From positions 31,285,525 through 31,349,524 of the forward strand of contig NW_022098021.1 in NCBI RefSeq assembly GCF_002288925.2: a stretch of 64,000 bases of DNA, written 5' to 3'. Origin of the DNA: Delphinapterus leucas. Lineage: Eukaryota; Chordata; Mammalia; Artiodactyla; Monodontidae. Numbering within the stretch: the first letter of the stretch is position 1; each line of letters starts with the position of its first letter. Positions 1 to 11,190 of the stretch are shown in pieces. The notes below the pieces were generated by a model that saw only the letters and a program-made list of their open reading frames with translations, searched no databases and was not told where the DNA came from. A program made the translations under genes and the position numbers.

Positions 1-28
1 GAAAGAAAGAAAGAAAGAAAGAAAGAAG
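1..28. repeat. (GAAA)n microsatellite
   Basis: About seven GAAA units form the first bases of the window. They lie inside the L1 5'UTR; on the element's sense strand this is a polypyrimidine tract. The matching place in the other edge L1 (about 63115-63200) is also A/G-rich but not a clean repeat. Confidence 0.9.
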
Positions 29-299
29 GTAAAGTATAATAAAGTTATTAAAATTAATTATTAAGAAAAAAATTTAAAAAACATGGACGGATAGAACCCT
101 AGGACAAATGGTGGAAGCAAAGCTATACAGACAAGATCTCACACAGAAACATATACATACACATTCACAAAAAGAGGAAAAAATCATAGATCTTGCTCTC
201 GAAGCCCACCTCCTCAATTTGGGATGATTCATTTTCTATTCATGTATTCCACAGATGCAGGGTACATCAAGTTGATTGTGGAGCTTTAATCCGCTGCTT

Positions 300-1455
300 C
301 TGAGGCTGCTGGGAGAGATTTCCCTTTCTCTTCTTTGTTCTCACAGCTCACAGGAGCTCAGCTTTGGATTTGGCCCTTCCTCTGCGTGTAGGTCGCTGGA
401 GGGCGTCTGTTTTTTGCTCAGACAGGACGGGGTTAAAGGAGCCGCTGATTCGGGGGCTCCGGCGCACTCAGGCCGGGGGGAGGGAGGGGCAATGTGTGCG
501 GGGCGGGCCTGCGGCGGCAGAGGCTGGCGTGACGTTGCACCATCCTGAGGCCCGCCGTGCGTTCTCCCGTGGAAGTTGTCCCTGGATCCCGGGAACCTGG
601 CAGTGGTGGGCTGCACAGTTTCCCCGGAAGAGTGGTGTGGAGAGTGACCTGTGCTCGCACACAGGCCCCTTGGTGGCGGCAGCAGCAGCCTTAGCATCTC
701 CCGCCTGTCCCTGGGGTCCGTGCTTTTAGCTGCGGCTCGCGCCCGTCTCTGGGGTTCGCGCTTTTAGTCACGGCTCGCGCCCATCTCTGGAGTTCCTTTA
801 AGCAGCGCTCTTAAACCCCTCTCCTCACGCACCAGGAAACAAAGAGGGAAGAAAACGTCTCTTGCCTCTTCGGCAGGTGCAGACTTTTCCCCGGACTCCC
901 TCCCGGCTAGCCATGGTGCACTAACCCCTTCAGGCTATGTTCAAGCCGCCAACCCCTGTCCCCTCCCTGCGCTCCGACTGAAACCCGAGCCTCAGCTCGC
1001 AGTCCCGCCCGCCCCGGCGGGTGAGCAGACAAGCCTCTCGGGCTGGTGAGTGCCAGTTGGCACGGATCCTCTGTGCGGGAATCTCCCCGCTTTGCCTTCC
1101 GCACACCTGTTGCTGTGCACTCCTCCGCTGCTCTGAAGCTCCCCTCTCCGCCTCCCACAGTCTCCGCCCATGAAGGGGCTTCCTAGTATGTGGAAACTTT
1201 TCCTCCTTCACAGCTCCCTCCCACTGGTGCAGGTGCCGTCCCTATTCTTTTGTCTCCGTTTTTTTCTTTTTTCTTTTGCCCTACCCAGGTACGTGGGGAG
1301 TTTCTTGCCTTTTGAGAGGTCTGAGGTCTTCTGCCAGCCTTCAGTAGGTGTTCTATAGGAGTTGTTCCACGTGTAGATGTATTTCTGGTGTATCTGTGGG
1401 GAGGAAGGTGATCTCCGCATCTTACTCTTCCGCCATCTTCAAGGTCCCCCCGATA
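300..1455 (-). promoter_or_regulatory. CpG-rich L1 5'UTR promoter region
   Basis: L1 5'UTRs carry an internal RNA polymerase II promoter that starts transcription at the element's first base, here near 1455 reading leftward. Many mammalian L1 5'UTRs also have antisense promoter activity, which here would read rightward. The region is GC- and CpG-rich inside AT-rich DNA, so it would behave as a small CpG island and probable methylation target. Activity is inferred from family knowledge, not shown by the sequence. Confidence 0.6.
703..799. repeat. 38-bp tandem repeat in L1 5'UTR, about 2.5 units
   Basis: Units 703-740 and 741-778 share most bases (GCC.GTC.CTGGGGT.CG.GCTTTTAG..); a third partial unit starts at 779 with GCCCATCTCTGGAGTTCC. 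The other edge L1 has at least one such unit starting at about 63974, at the very end of the window. Monomer-like repeats are known in some rodent L1 promoters; whether these short units act alike is unknown. Confidence 0.75.
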
Positions 1456-2830
1456 CATTTCTTATTCACAATTTTTTAAATGGCAAGCTGACAGAGTAGG
1501 GTAATTTGAGACATGTTTGATATATTTTTTTTGATGTCATAAGAAGAAGAGCAATGTGGCAGTGTCATTACTTCTGCCTTCATTTTATATTCAGCTGTAA
1601 TATACTGCAGTGATCTTATTGCAGAAATGAAACTTTAAAAAGACCAGAGAGTGGCATGCGTTAGAAAGAATCAAAAGTTTGCATGATGACACCATAAACA
1701 GAGTTGGAACAGAGACTATTCCTACTGATAATAGAAAAGCAAGGCCTTGATGCAAAATTGATGGCTCTAAGAAAAATAAGTAAACAACCAAAAAGACCAA
1801 AAAATTTCCCTAAGAAGGAGAAAGGGATAAGGTATATTGATGCCATATTTATAAATATACAAAAAAAGTTTATGAAGGATATATTTGTGACATATTCCTC
1901 AGAATTCATACATTTATTGAAAGCACTATATATTTTTTTTTCTGTAGAAGATACTGCGGCCTTCTTAAATTAGCTGCAGTAACACATAAGACAAGATACA
2001 CACATCCCCTAACAATATTGAAACCGGAATGCAACAACTCTGCAAGAAATCTAGTCATCTCATTTATTAGGATGATTTATTATTCACTGAGCACCAACTC
2101 AATGCTTTTTATAACAGAGAAAGAAGTTTTTTTTTTCTATTTCAGGTATTTTTTAATATAAATAAAAATAAATGAAAGAATGGAATTGTCTTGAGTCTGC
2201 TACTATACCACTTATCACTTTTCTCTAGAAATTTATCATAGAAAAAAGGAGACTCAAGCCTCTAAAGAATAAATGATCAAAACCAAGAAGTAAAGAAAAT
2301 AACATAACAAGGTGAATAGAAATAATTTAGGGGGAAAAAAAAACACATAAATTCCAAAGTTTCCAACCCAGTTTGAACACTTATTCTTAAGAACAAATTA
2401 CTATAAATATAAAATAACTTGAGTCCTTTTCTTCATACTTCTCCATTTTTTTCCATAAGTTACCTTCTAGCCCTATATGAATGCACATTTGTATCTTCTC
2501 CTTAAATGCTTTAAGACCCAAATTAATAATTTTTTTCTTAGTAAGAATCTTTCATTTTCTACATAATCTCTGCATATTCTGCCTTAAATTACCCACAATT
2601 TATATTACATACTCATGCAAACACAAATGCTCACATACTTAAATGGAAAGTCCATTGAACTTAATATAAAATACACCTGAGAATTATTAGACATATATCT
2701 TCATGTAAATATACATTGTAACAAGATTGTTCAATCAGTACATGGATAATTTCTAAACGTTAAAAAATAATACCTCTGCCTTATAACAAAAATATAAATA
2801 ATTCAATGAGACCTTGCCAATTGGCAGGTA
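1456..2830. other. AT-rich unassigned DNA
   Basis: No gene, RNA or repeat could be assigned. Open frames of 60-90 codons here have no recognisable domain and no splice or promoter context. A short stretch near 2090-2125 faintly resembles ancient mammal-wide repeats but is too degraded to call. Confidence 0.5.
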
Positions 2831-2834
2831 GAGT

Positions 2835-3000
2835 GATAAATGCTTTTCAGACATTTATTTCATTGACTCCTTGCAGCAATGCTGAGTGATATTTATTTTT
2901 GCCACTTAATGGATGAGGAAACAGAGGCATGAGGAATCAAGATGTTTCTCATAGTCATGGAAAAAGTACTAACCAGGATTCAAAATCATAATTCAAATCA
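2835..3000 (-). mobile_element. MIR SINE fragment
   Basis: The core 'GGATGAGGAAACAGAGGCATGAG' type sequence near 2910-2935 matches the reverse complement of the conserved MIR core (CCTCAGTTTCCTCATC). The upstream part (TTTCATTGACTCCTTGCAGCAATGCTGAGTGAT) fits the 3' half. It is an old tRNA-derived SINE shared by all mammals and not expected to be active. Confidence 0.75.
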
Positions 3001-3054
3001 TGTTTTTCATCTTTATTTCCTACTTCTTTCCAAGAAATTCTTTCTAAAATTTAC

Positions 3055-3340
3055 TTTTTAATAAATTTAATAAAATACAGAAAGCACAAAGTGTTAATGT
3101 AAAAACACACAATTGTGTTACCACACTCTAGAATTAACCGCTATTAACTATTTGTTTTGGCTTTTAGTTTTACTCTAAGAAAATAATATAGTAGCAAAAA
3201 AGTTAATGGTCTCCCTAATCATCACCTCATGTTTTCTTTATCCCTTCCTAGAGGTAATAACTGTTATGCATTACTTCACATCAGTTTAATTATTTCACAT
3301 ACATGTTACAAATATATCTATTTTGTTCTTCTTTTCTGAA
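3055..3340 (-). mobile_element. Possible old L1M 3'UTR fragment
   Basis: The pattern 'AGAATTAACCGCTATTAACTA' (split here) followed by 'CCTAGAGGTAATAACTGTTA' resembles the reverse complement of ancient L1 3'UTRs. The match is by eye and weak; it could be unique DNA. Confidence 0.35.
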
Positions 3341-4499
3341 GTCATTACTGTTTATGACACTAGTCTACTGTTAATTCTTCTCATGGCCACTTTTTATTTT
3401 CTTAGATTTTGAAAGGAATATCTTTTACAGAAACTGAAGAGCTCTCTTAAGGAATGTGACCAGAAGCAGGAAAAAGTCATACTGGGTAATATTATACTGT
3501 CACATCCTTCAAACTAATAGGGGTCTCTGGAGACAATGGAAAGGCAACTAATTATCCATTTGAACAAGGTAAATTTTATGTACTTCTGTGAAATCTCCAT
3601 TCCAAAATGCTCAATATATTTCTTCTTAGAAAGGTATGAATGCATAGAACATCAAAGTCATACCAAATTCCATTTTATAGCCCACTGTAATAAGTAATAG
3701 AAAATGTGCAAATCAAACTCATAAAATTGTTTATCTGACCTATTTTCTCAAAAATGGCAAAGATGAGACTATAATTAAAATTTGGTAAGGCCTAATATTT
3801 TAAATTATGCCTCCATGATCAAAGAGAGGCTTCACCAGAACATTTACCTTCAGAAAGGAATGAAAAGACCACAGGGACTGTATCATTATGTGAAAGCAAA
3901 TGTCATGGCAGTTCAAAATGAAATTGTTTCTGTTTAATATTTTTTCCATTTAATCGCAGCATTCTTTCTCCATTTTTCAATGCTTTGCTAAGTAGAACTA
4001 CATAAGCAAACTTTCCGTAGCCAAGATTCTTTGTCTTCCTTGTTTCTGGATCTCTAAAGAAATGTCTTTGCACAACAGTCTATAAACGATAGTACTACCA
4101 CTACTTACAGAACTACTTAAATGATGGTTCCATAGCCCCCTTACAATATTGATGTTTTAAAGGGAGGCTGAGTAGTTCTCAGGACTAAAATATTTGATCT
4201 TCTATGAGGATTGGGCTGTCTCCTGGGAGATTTTAATGTAGTCATTTCTGCAAACAGGAAAGCCTCTATACTCAGACAAATGCAAAAATATCAGTCTTGG
4301 GAAAAGATTTGGGGACTTGGTGCTTATTGATATATAAAAAGATATAAAACACAGAGCAAAAGGATATAAATTCAATTTGAAGAGGCCCCAAATGTAATTC
4401 TAGATGCACAAATTAATTATAACACATGTACAATGATATAATACTACAAACTGTACTGTGTTAGAAACACATATCTCAATCCATGTACTGAAATTTCAC
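3341..4499. other. Unassigned AT-rich DNA
   Basis: No gene, RNA gene or recognisable repeat. No open frame of 60 codons or more lies here. Confidence 0.5.
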
Positions 4500-4625
4500 A
4501 ACTTCAGGCCTCATTTTTCTTGTATTACAAGTGAGGCTAATACAGCTTGTCATCTATCTCACAAGGAATATTATGAGGATGCATGAGATCATTAAGTGAA
4601 GAGTCTCCAAGTGTTTAATTTACTC
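4500..4625 (+). mobile_element. MIR SINE fragment
   Basis: The order 'GCCTCATTTTTCTTGTATTACAAGTGAGG', then 'TCACAAGGAATATTATGAGGAT', then 'GAGATCATTAAGTG' follows the MIR core and 3' half in plus orientation. Both ends are missing or unrecognisable. Confidence 0.7.
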
Positions 4626-5244
4626 CCTGGCAAGAACTCAGAATCCCATTCACCCTTGCGGGGCAGTAGTGCATATTTATTCCAGAAAGAGTTAATTTTT
4701 TTTCCACCCACCCTGAAAATGCTATACTTGTGTGTGGTATATAAATAGGTCTATTTATAATGCATTATGAGATACTTAGGATAAGAGTCAAAATTGTATT
4801 TTAAGTAAATTAAAATAGTAAAAATCATCAGAATGGCTCCATATTACTTTGTCTCACCCTATGGATGGGAAAGTGTATTTTTAAAGATTCACAGGTATAA
4901 AAATTAATATATAAAAATGTAGAGCATCAGGAGTATCATTAAAAGGGCCAAGTTACACCTGAACAGTTTTTGTGTCATTTCTTGTTATCAAAGTCATTTG
5001 ATTACTCTCTTTTTAACTAAACAAGCTTTTAAATAGATAACAATTATAAAGGTATTTTTGATGCATTATTTAAAACCAATGTCAAATTTCAAGCTAGGGG
5101 ATGACATAGTCCTTTTTATAATCTTATAAAATAAATTCTCACTCTTTAATATAATAAATATCTTGAAAACATAAAGGCTCATAGAAATGTTCTGAGATGT
5201 TCAGAAGTGATTATTATGAATGTTTAATGAAGCTTGCAAAAAAG
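4626..5244. other. Unassigned AT-rich DNA
   Basis: Nothing supported by recognisable sequence; generally AT-rich with short A and T runs. Confidence 0.5.
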
Positions 5245-5440
5245 CACATGTCGGTCACCATGCTAGGAACTTTCACATGAGGGCAAATGGCTCCATGGCA
5301 ATCAGGCATGATGCACATGGCCCCTAGGGATGTTCCATGCTAGGACAAAAGATCAGTGATACCCATAGCTGATGGGGACACAAGCCTGTAGGATTCTGAC
5401 ACCTGTGTTCTTATCACAATGCTATACTGCTTCTCCCAGA
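5245..5440 (-). mobile_element. Probable MIR fragment
   Basis: 'CATGCTAGGAACTTTCACATG' (split) at the left, and 'ATTCTGACACCTGTGTTCTTATC' with 'ATGCTATACTGCTTCTC' at the right, fit the reverse complement of the MIR ends. The central core is poorly kept, so the call is tentative. Confidence 0.5.
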
Positions 5441-5590
5441 AAGGCCTAAGTAAACAAACAAAAAAATTAGATCTGTCTCAAACAGGAGAGAAGTTTTTCT
5501 TAATCTTGTGTGGTAACTAATTTTCTCTGGAAAAAAGTAAAATTCTTTGTATTTGGTTTTGATAACAAAAGTCAAAAAAAAGAGAAAAGA

Positions 5591-5803
5591 GGGGCTTCCC
5601 TGGTGGCGCAGTGGTTGAGAGTCCACCTGCCGATGCAGAGGACAAGGGTTCGTGGCCCGGTCCGGGAAGATCCCACATGCCGCAGAGCGGCTGTGCCCAT
5701 GAGCCATGGTCACTGAGCCTGCGCATCCAGAGCCTGCGCTCCGCAACGGGAGAGGCCACAACAGTGAGAGGCCCGCGTATCGCAAAAAAAAAAAAAAAGA
5801 GAG
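5591..5803 (+). mobile_element. CHR-type tRNA-derived SINE
   Basis: This complete element starts GGGGCTTCCCTGGTGGCGCA and contains the pol III A-box-like region (GGCGCAGTGGTTGAGAG) and B-box-like region (GGGTTCGTGGCCC), ending in an A-rich tail at about 5783. A 10-bp direct repeat, AGAGAAAAGA, flanks it (5581-5590 and 5804-5813), a plausible target-site duplication. CHR SINEs are mobilised by L1 machinery and occur in whales, hippos and ruminants. Chance open frames run through both strands of this SINE but are not genes. Confidence 0.95.
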
Positions 5804-5813
5804 AGAGAAAAGA

Positions 5814-7067
5814 AATCAACTGTTGGCAAAAGACTTAAAACACAGAGAAACAAAATGAAAAATAGAAGGAAAACCTGTTATTGATATTCACACAAATAGA
5901 AGTATTTTATAGGAGTGTATCACAAATTTGACATTAATTATGTAATTCATAGCGTGACTGTCATCTCCCAATTAAGCAAGTATTTCATAAAATCAATTAA
6001 TCTGTACTGTTGGAGGGCTCTGTAGAATATTTGGGATGGATAATAATAGGTGAAAATGTAGCTGAAATATAATTATGTCTTTCTTCCCAAACTTGACTAT
6101 TTCTGAAATTGACTCAATTTCAACATTCTAGGCTTAGATATAAAATCATGTTTTATACACGGGCATAAACCAACCAAAATCACTTTCAGCAAATTTGGAA
6201 GTATCAGTAGTCACTAAATTAATAACAAAGGTTAAACTTCTTTAAAAACATACCAGTCTTTCTGATCATTACTCAAACAAAGACTTGCACTTTTTAATCT
6301 GCAGACATGTATATTCAAATAAATCAAATGGGTTTTTAATTTTGTATAACTCTAATTTATGAGATAGTATGCATTAATAGGAAAGATACTATTTAGGATT
6401 CCTGGATTCTTGTATTATTTTGCCAAATCTGTAAAAGTCTGGTTAAAAATCATAATTGCTACTCTTGCAAATCTCCCCTCAAAACAAGGAAAATAGACTA
6501 AATAATTTTCAAAATTACTTAGCAAAAAGAAAGAAAAGCTGTTTGCTATATATTCAAAGGTGTTTGATTTTCTCAAGTTTGTAAGCTTCTTTGTATTTCA
6601 TTTTGAAAATTAAAAAACACACTTATTGATAGTGCATATATCATTACCATCTTTAATACTTTTGCTTTCTTCATTCAATATTTTCACATAGTTGATCGGA
6701 AAATAGATTTTATGCTATTATTAAAAAAAACACAAATTTCTGGTGTTTTTGTCTTTACAATAATGGGTTGGTATGTGAAAAGAAGTATGCTAATACCCAG
6801 CTCTTACATCCATGGCATATAGAAAAAACAGAGTCCTTTTTCTTTATGTATAGCTTTATATTTTTGCTGCCAGGGATTTATAGTTGAACATAATGTAGCA
6901 CCATGGTATGAGCAGAGTTAAACAGAAAAAGGAAAACCAAGATTCATATTTGAAAAGAAAAAAACTCCCAAGAATTATATCAAGGATCTTTCCCTACCAT
7001 TTTCCCATCTCCCAGTTAATGCCCAGACTCATACTACAGGCAATCACAGCAACTCCTCCAGGACCAC
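5814..7067. other. Unassigned AT-rich DNA
   Basis: No gene or repeat recognised. The stretch is AT-rich with poly-A and poly-T runs. The 83-codon frame starting at 6908 runs into L1 sequence and has no independent support. Confidence 0.5.
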
Positions 7068-7075
7068 AGTCTATT

Positions 7076-8786
7076 ATTCCTTATTTTTTAATTATTTTTT
7101 TTAATTGGAGGATAGTTGATTTACAATGTTGTGTTAGTTTCTGCTGTACAGCAAAGTGAGTCAGTTATACATATATTCACTCTTTAGGTTATTACAGTAT
7201 ACTGAATAGAGTTCCCTGTGCTATTCACTATGTTCTTATTTGTTATCTATTCTATACATAGTAATGTGTATATGTCAATCCCAATCTCCCAATTTATCCC
7301 TCCCCTTGCCTTCCCCCTGGTAACCACAAGTTTGGTTTCTACATCTGTGACTCAACTTCTGTTTTGTATATAATTTCATTTGTACCATTTCTTTAGATTC
7401 CACATATGTGATATCATATTTGTCTTTCTCTATCTGACTTAATTCACTCAGTATGACAATCTATGTAGCTGCAAATGGCATTATTTCATTCTTTTTTATG
7501 GCTGAGTAATATTCCACTGTGTATATGTACCACATCTTCTTTATCCATTCCTCTATCAATGGACATTTATGTTGCTTCAATATCCTGGCTATTGTATATA
7601 GTGCTGTAATGAACATTGGGGTGCATGTATCCTTTCGAATTACGGTTTTCTCTGGATATATGCCCAGGAGTGGGAATGCTGGATCATATGGTAGCTCTAT
7701 TTTTAGTTTGTCATTCTAACCAGTATGAAGATATACCTCACTGTTCTTTTGATTTGCATTTCTCTAATAATTAGTGACATTGAGCATCTTTTTTCATGTG
7801 CCTCTTTGCCATCTGTATGTCTTCTTTGGAGAAATGTCTATTTAGATCTTCTGCTCATTTTTTGATTGGATTATTTGTTTTTTTGATATTGAGCTGCATG
7901 AGTTTTTTTTTGTATATTTTGGAGATTAATCCCTTGTTGGTCTCTTTGTTAGCAAATATTTCTCCCATTCTGTGGGTTTTCTTTTAATTTCATTGATGGT
8001 TTCCAAGAATAAAATACCTAGGAATAGACCTACCTAAGGAGGCAAAAGACATTTACTCAGAAAACTATAATACTGATGAAAAAAATCAAAGATGACACAA
8101 ACAGATGGAGAGATATACCATGTTCTTGGAAGAATTCTTAGACTAGAAGAATCAATATTGTCAAAATGACTATACTACCCAAAGCAATCTACAGATTCAT
8201 TGCAATCCCTATCAAATTACCAACAACATTTTTCAGAGAATAAGAACAAAAAATTTTACAATTTTTATGGAAACACAAAAGACCTCGACTAGCCAAGGCA
8301 ATGTTGAGAAAGAAAAATGGAGCTGGAGGAATCAGGCTCCCTGACTTCAGACTATACTACAAAGCTACAGTAATCAAAATAGTATTGTACTGGCACAAAA
8401 ACAGAAATACAGATCAATGGAACAGGATAGAAAATCCAGAGATAAATCCATGCACCTATGGTCACCTAATCTTTGTCGTAACAAAGGAGGCAACAATATA
8501 CAATGGAGAAAAGACGTCTCTTCCATAAGTGTTGCGCAGAAAACTGGACCTTTACATGTAAAAGAATAATTGAAAACATTCTCTAACACCATACAGCAAA
8601 ACAAAGTCAAAGTGGATTAAAGACCTAAATGTAAGACTGGATACTATAGAACTCTTAGAGGAAAACATAGGCAGAATACTCTCTGACATAAATTGCAGCA
8701 AGACCTTTCTTGATCCACCTCCTAGAGTAATGAAAATAAAAACAAAAATAAATAAAAGGGATTTAATTAAACTTATAAGCTTTTGA
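7076..8786 (-). mobile_element. L1 3' end with 5' inversion (twin priming)
   Basis: From 7076 (T-rich, the reverse of a poly-A tail) to about 8003 the sequence is the reverse complement of an L1 3'UTR and ORF2 end. From about 8003 to 8780 it flips and reads as plus-strand ORF2. Compared with the L1 at 39174, the two pieces are nearly contiguous in the element: the flipped piece corresponds to about 43309-44300 and the other starts near 44311. This is the classic twin-priming product. AGTCTATT flanks the whole unit (7068-7075 and 8787-8794), so it is one insertion rather than two. Confidence 0.9.
8301..8770 (+). pseudogene. Inverted L1 ORF2 fragment
   Basis: A frame from 8301 encodes [18 protein letters not shown], typical of the region after the reverse transcriptase palm in L1 ORF2. 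It stops at 8526, and sequence with ORF2 homology continues out of frame to about 8770. It is the inverted part of the element at 7076-8786 and has no coding capacity. Confidence 0.85.
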
Positions 8787-8794
8787 AGTCTATT

Positions 8795-10399
8795 TTATAC
8801 TCAAATAGTAAATGATTATTTGATTAATGCCTGTTTTCTCTATTAGACTAGGAGCAAGGGTCTCTTTTATTTTTTGTTCTACCTCCAGTAATTTACCAAA
8901 TCAGCAAGTGCACTATAGGCATGGAATATTTATTAAATTATTTTAAAGTGAAATTGATATGCAGATAAACCTAACTTAATGTTATACGACCTGTTATTAG
9001 AGCCTATTCTATCTACACAATGTGCTAAAATGAAAGCAATGTCCAGATATAAACTGCTCCATATTTTCTTTCTTTTTGATACTAATTTATGAGATGAAAA
9101 TTTTATTTATTGAAATGAAGAGTTCACCCAGTTCTTGTTCTCCAAACACCATTCTGATTAAATTGAATTCATTCACCAACTTAAGGAAGCACTCTTGTAT
9201 GCCCAGATATTTTTGTAGTCTAAGAAATGAAATTATAAAGAATGCTCATTGTATATCCCAGTATATGTAGTTACTGCCTCCAAATATATTGATAACATCA
9301 ATGCTATACTAACATGATTTAACCCTTAGTTATACATATTTACTTTTCTATACCTGAAATGCAAAAAAAAAAATAAGCATGGTGGCTCAAGAAAATACTC
9401 AATATATCCATGGAATTGTGTTTGTAGAGTGTATAATTGTCGACATATATTTTCTCTCCATTTCTCATCTCTAGCTCCTCTGCATGATATTCATTCCTAG
9501 AAATGGCAACCATGGCCAGTGGCAGCTCCAGATTTACATGGGCCCTGATGGGGGAATTCTGAAATGAAGAGAGCACTTGCCTTTGGTATGTCCAGATAAT
9601 GTCTTGGAGATGACTCCTGTGGCTACAACTCTGAGCTACTTTATTTTGCTCAAGTGAGGTCAGATTTCCAGCTCCTTGGGAAAAAATGAAGGCTCATGGG
9701 ACTGGAAAACAGCTGTTCCCAAAAGATAAAGTTGCCCAAAGGATTAAAGAAAGAAAGAGGTGTCATCTTCCAAGGGTTTTTTTTTTTTCTTAAGAAAAAA
9801 AAATTAATAAAGTTTTTGCCCTTTTCTGTACACTTTCACCAGAGGACTGAGCCATTATAAGCATATGTAAAGACAGAATACCTTTCTTATATGATTTTAT
9901 TTTTATAAAATAATTGTGTTGCCATGGTCTTAAGAGAGTCTGAGAAGGAGTTAGGAAGAGCCAACTATATAAAAAAAAGAAACATGCCATACCTAGGTTC
10001 AATTCTTGAGTTTGTTTTCAAAAATAAGGGATTTTTTTTTGATGCAATACGCTTGCCTTAAAAGCAAGTGACAGTTCAGTACAATAATCTCCATTTAGTC
10101 AAGTGGATCTTTTGTTGAGAGGTTCATTGTTGAGGAAAAGTGGAAGGAGTCAGAACACCTCAAATCATTTCTTCACACAGAGCATGTGTAGATGATATTG
10201 GTCACTTTTGCTCTCTCAGAATGTGCTGCCCATTGGAAGTCTAAGTCAATGGATAATATTGTGTAGGATCTACGATGGGCTCTAGAATGCAATACCAATG
10301 AATAGGAATTCCACGAGGTTCTTCTTAACAAGCAGAAGTTTTTTTCCTTAAATTTCAGTCTCTTGGCTCTGAAAAGTAGTTAAGACTGCCTTTCAAAAT
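8795..10399. other. Unassigned DNA
   Basis: No gene or known repeat recognised. 9460-9720 is less AT-rich than its surroundings and looks like unique sequence, but no open frame, splice pattern or RNA structure supports a gene. There is a T run at 9779-9789. Confidence 0.5.
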
Positions 10400-10409
10400 A
10401 GCAAATTAG

Positions 10410-10601
10410 GGGCTTCCCTGGTGGCGCAGTGGTTGAGAGTCTGCCTGCTGATGCAGGGGACACGGGTTGGTGCCCCAGTCCGGGAAGATCCCACATGCCA
10501 TGGAGCAGCTGCGTCCATGAGCCATGGCCACTGAGCCTGCGCGTCCAGAGCCTGTTGCTCCGCAACGGGAGAGGCCACAACAGTGAGAGGCCACGTACCA
10601 C

Positions 10602-10633
<32 letters not shown>
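10410..10633 (+). mobile_element. CHR-type SINE with (CAAAA)n tail
   Basis: The body is complete, from GGGGCTTCCCTGG through the A-box and B-box regions to the GTGAGAGGCC end. The tail is several CAAAA units rather than pure A. AGCAAATTAG lies exactly on both sides (10400-10409 and 10634-10643), a clean target-site duplication. A TA-rich tract follows immediately. Confidence 0.96.
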
Positions 10634-10644
10634 AGCAAATTAGA

Positions 10645-10672
10645 CATATATATATATATAAATATATATATT
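10645..10672. repeat. (TA)n microsatellite
   Basis: An alternating TA tract with one AA interruption directly follows the downstream target-site duplication of the SINE. Confidence 0.85.
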
Positions 10673-10984
10673 TCTCCCAGCTTCACAGAATAGTAGTTTT
10701 AAAAGGAGTTAATAAACTTCTACTGTGATTTTCTTATGTTCAGAATAGACTGTGTTCTCCATGCTTTACAGGCAACATATTCTGTCTATTCATTATCTCC
10801 AGTAAAAATCATAAAAAATTGAAAATTTCTATCATAAAAATATACATTTCACTGTATTTCTTTCATATTATATCATGAAATATGTTAGTATTAAAAATGT
10901 TCCTAGTAAGCCAGAGAGTATTTATATGAAATTTTGTCACATACAATATTAAACAGATGTCTTATTTGAGTGTTCTATTACTAG
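10673..10984. other. Unassigned AT-rich DNA
   Basis: Nothing recognisable. Confidence 0.5.
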
Positions 10985-11190
10985 AGAGAGGCAGAAATGA
11001 TCTGGTCTATAGTGTATTACACCAGAAGCTAGAAAACGTAGAATCTTAAGTCCTTGGCTCTGCTGCTGACTATTAAATAGCACCAAATGACTCCTGAATC
11101 ATCTGTGCCTCTTTTTATTCACCTTCAAGAAGAGAGAAAAAAATTATCCTTCTTCGAAGTGGTAGAGGGAATGATGAAAATAATTAAAAA
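10985..11190 (+). mobile_element. Probable MIR fragment
   Basis: 'CCTTGGCTCTGCTGCTGACTA' (split) is followed by 'ATCTGTGCCTCTTTTTATTC', in the MIR order of box B region then core. The match is diverged. Confidence 0.55.

Larger units (their letters stand above)
1..1455 (-). mobile_element. L1 LINE 5'UTR, element continues left of window
   Basis: Read on the minus strand, this begins at about 1455 with the typical L1 start (GAAGATGGCGGAAGAG after a short G run) and continues through a CpG-rich 5'UTR to the window edge. Positions about 230-720 align clearly with 63500-64000, the 5'UTR of another L1, in the same orientation. It differs from the plus-strand copy at 11921 by a long extra GC-rich stretch. 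The many intact CpGs (for example 480-560 and 720-780) suggest a recent insertion compared with its CpG-poor relative at 63500. ORF1 and ORF2 would lie to the left and cannot be judged. Open frames here are chance frames in GC-rich DNA. Confidence 0.88.

Noticed and set aside
276..729. Overlapping open frames in GC-rich DNA suggesting a CpG-island first exon
   Set aside because: The same sequence occurs at 63500-64000 as part of an L1 5'UTR; GC-rich DNA has few stops by chance and the frames are not kept between the two copies.
5591..5803. tRNA gene suggested by A-box and B-box
   Set aside because: The tRNA-like head belongs to a CHR SINE with an A tail and target-site duplication; no mature tRNA fold or anticodon arm is kept.
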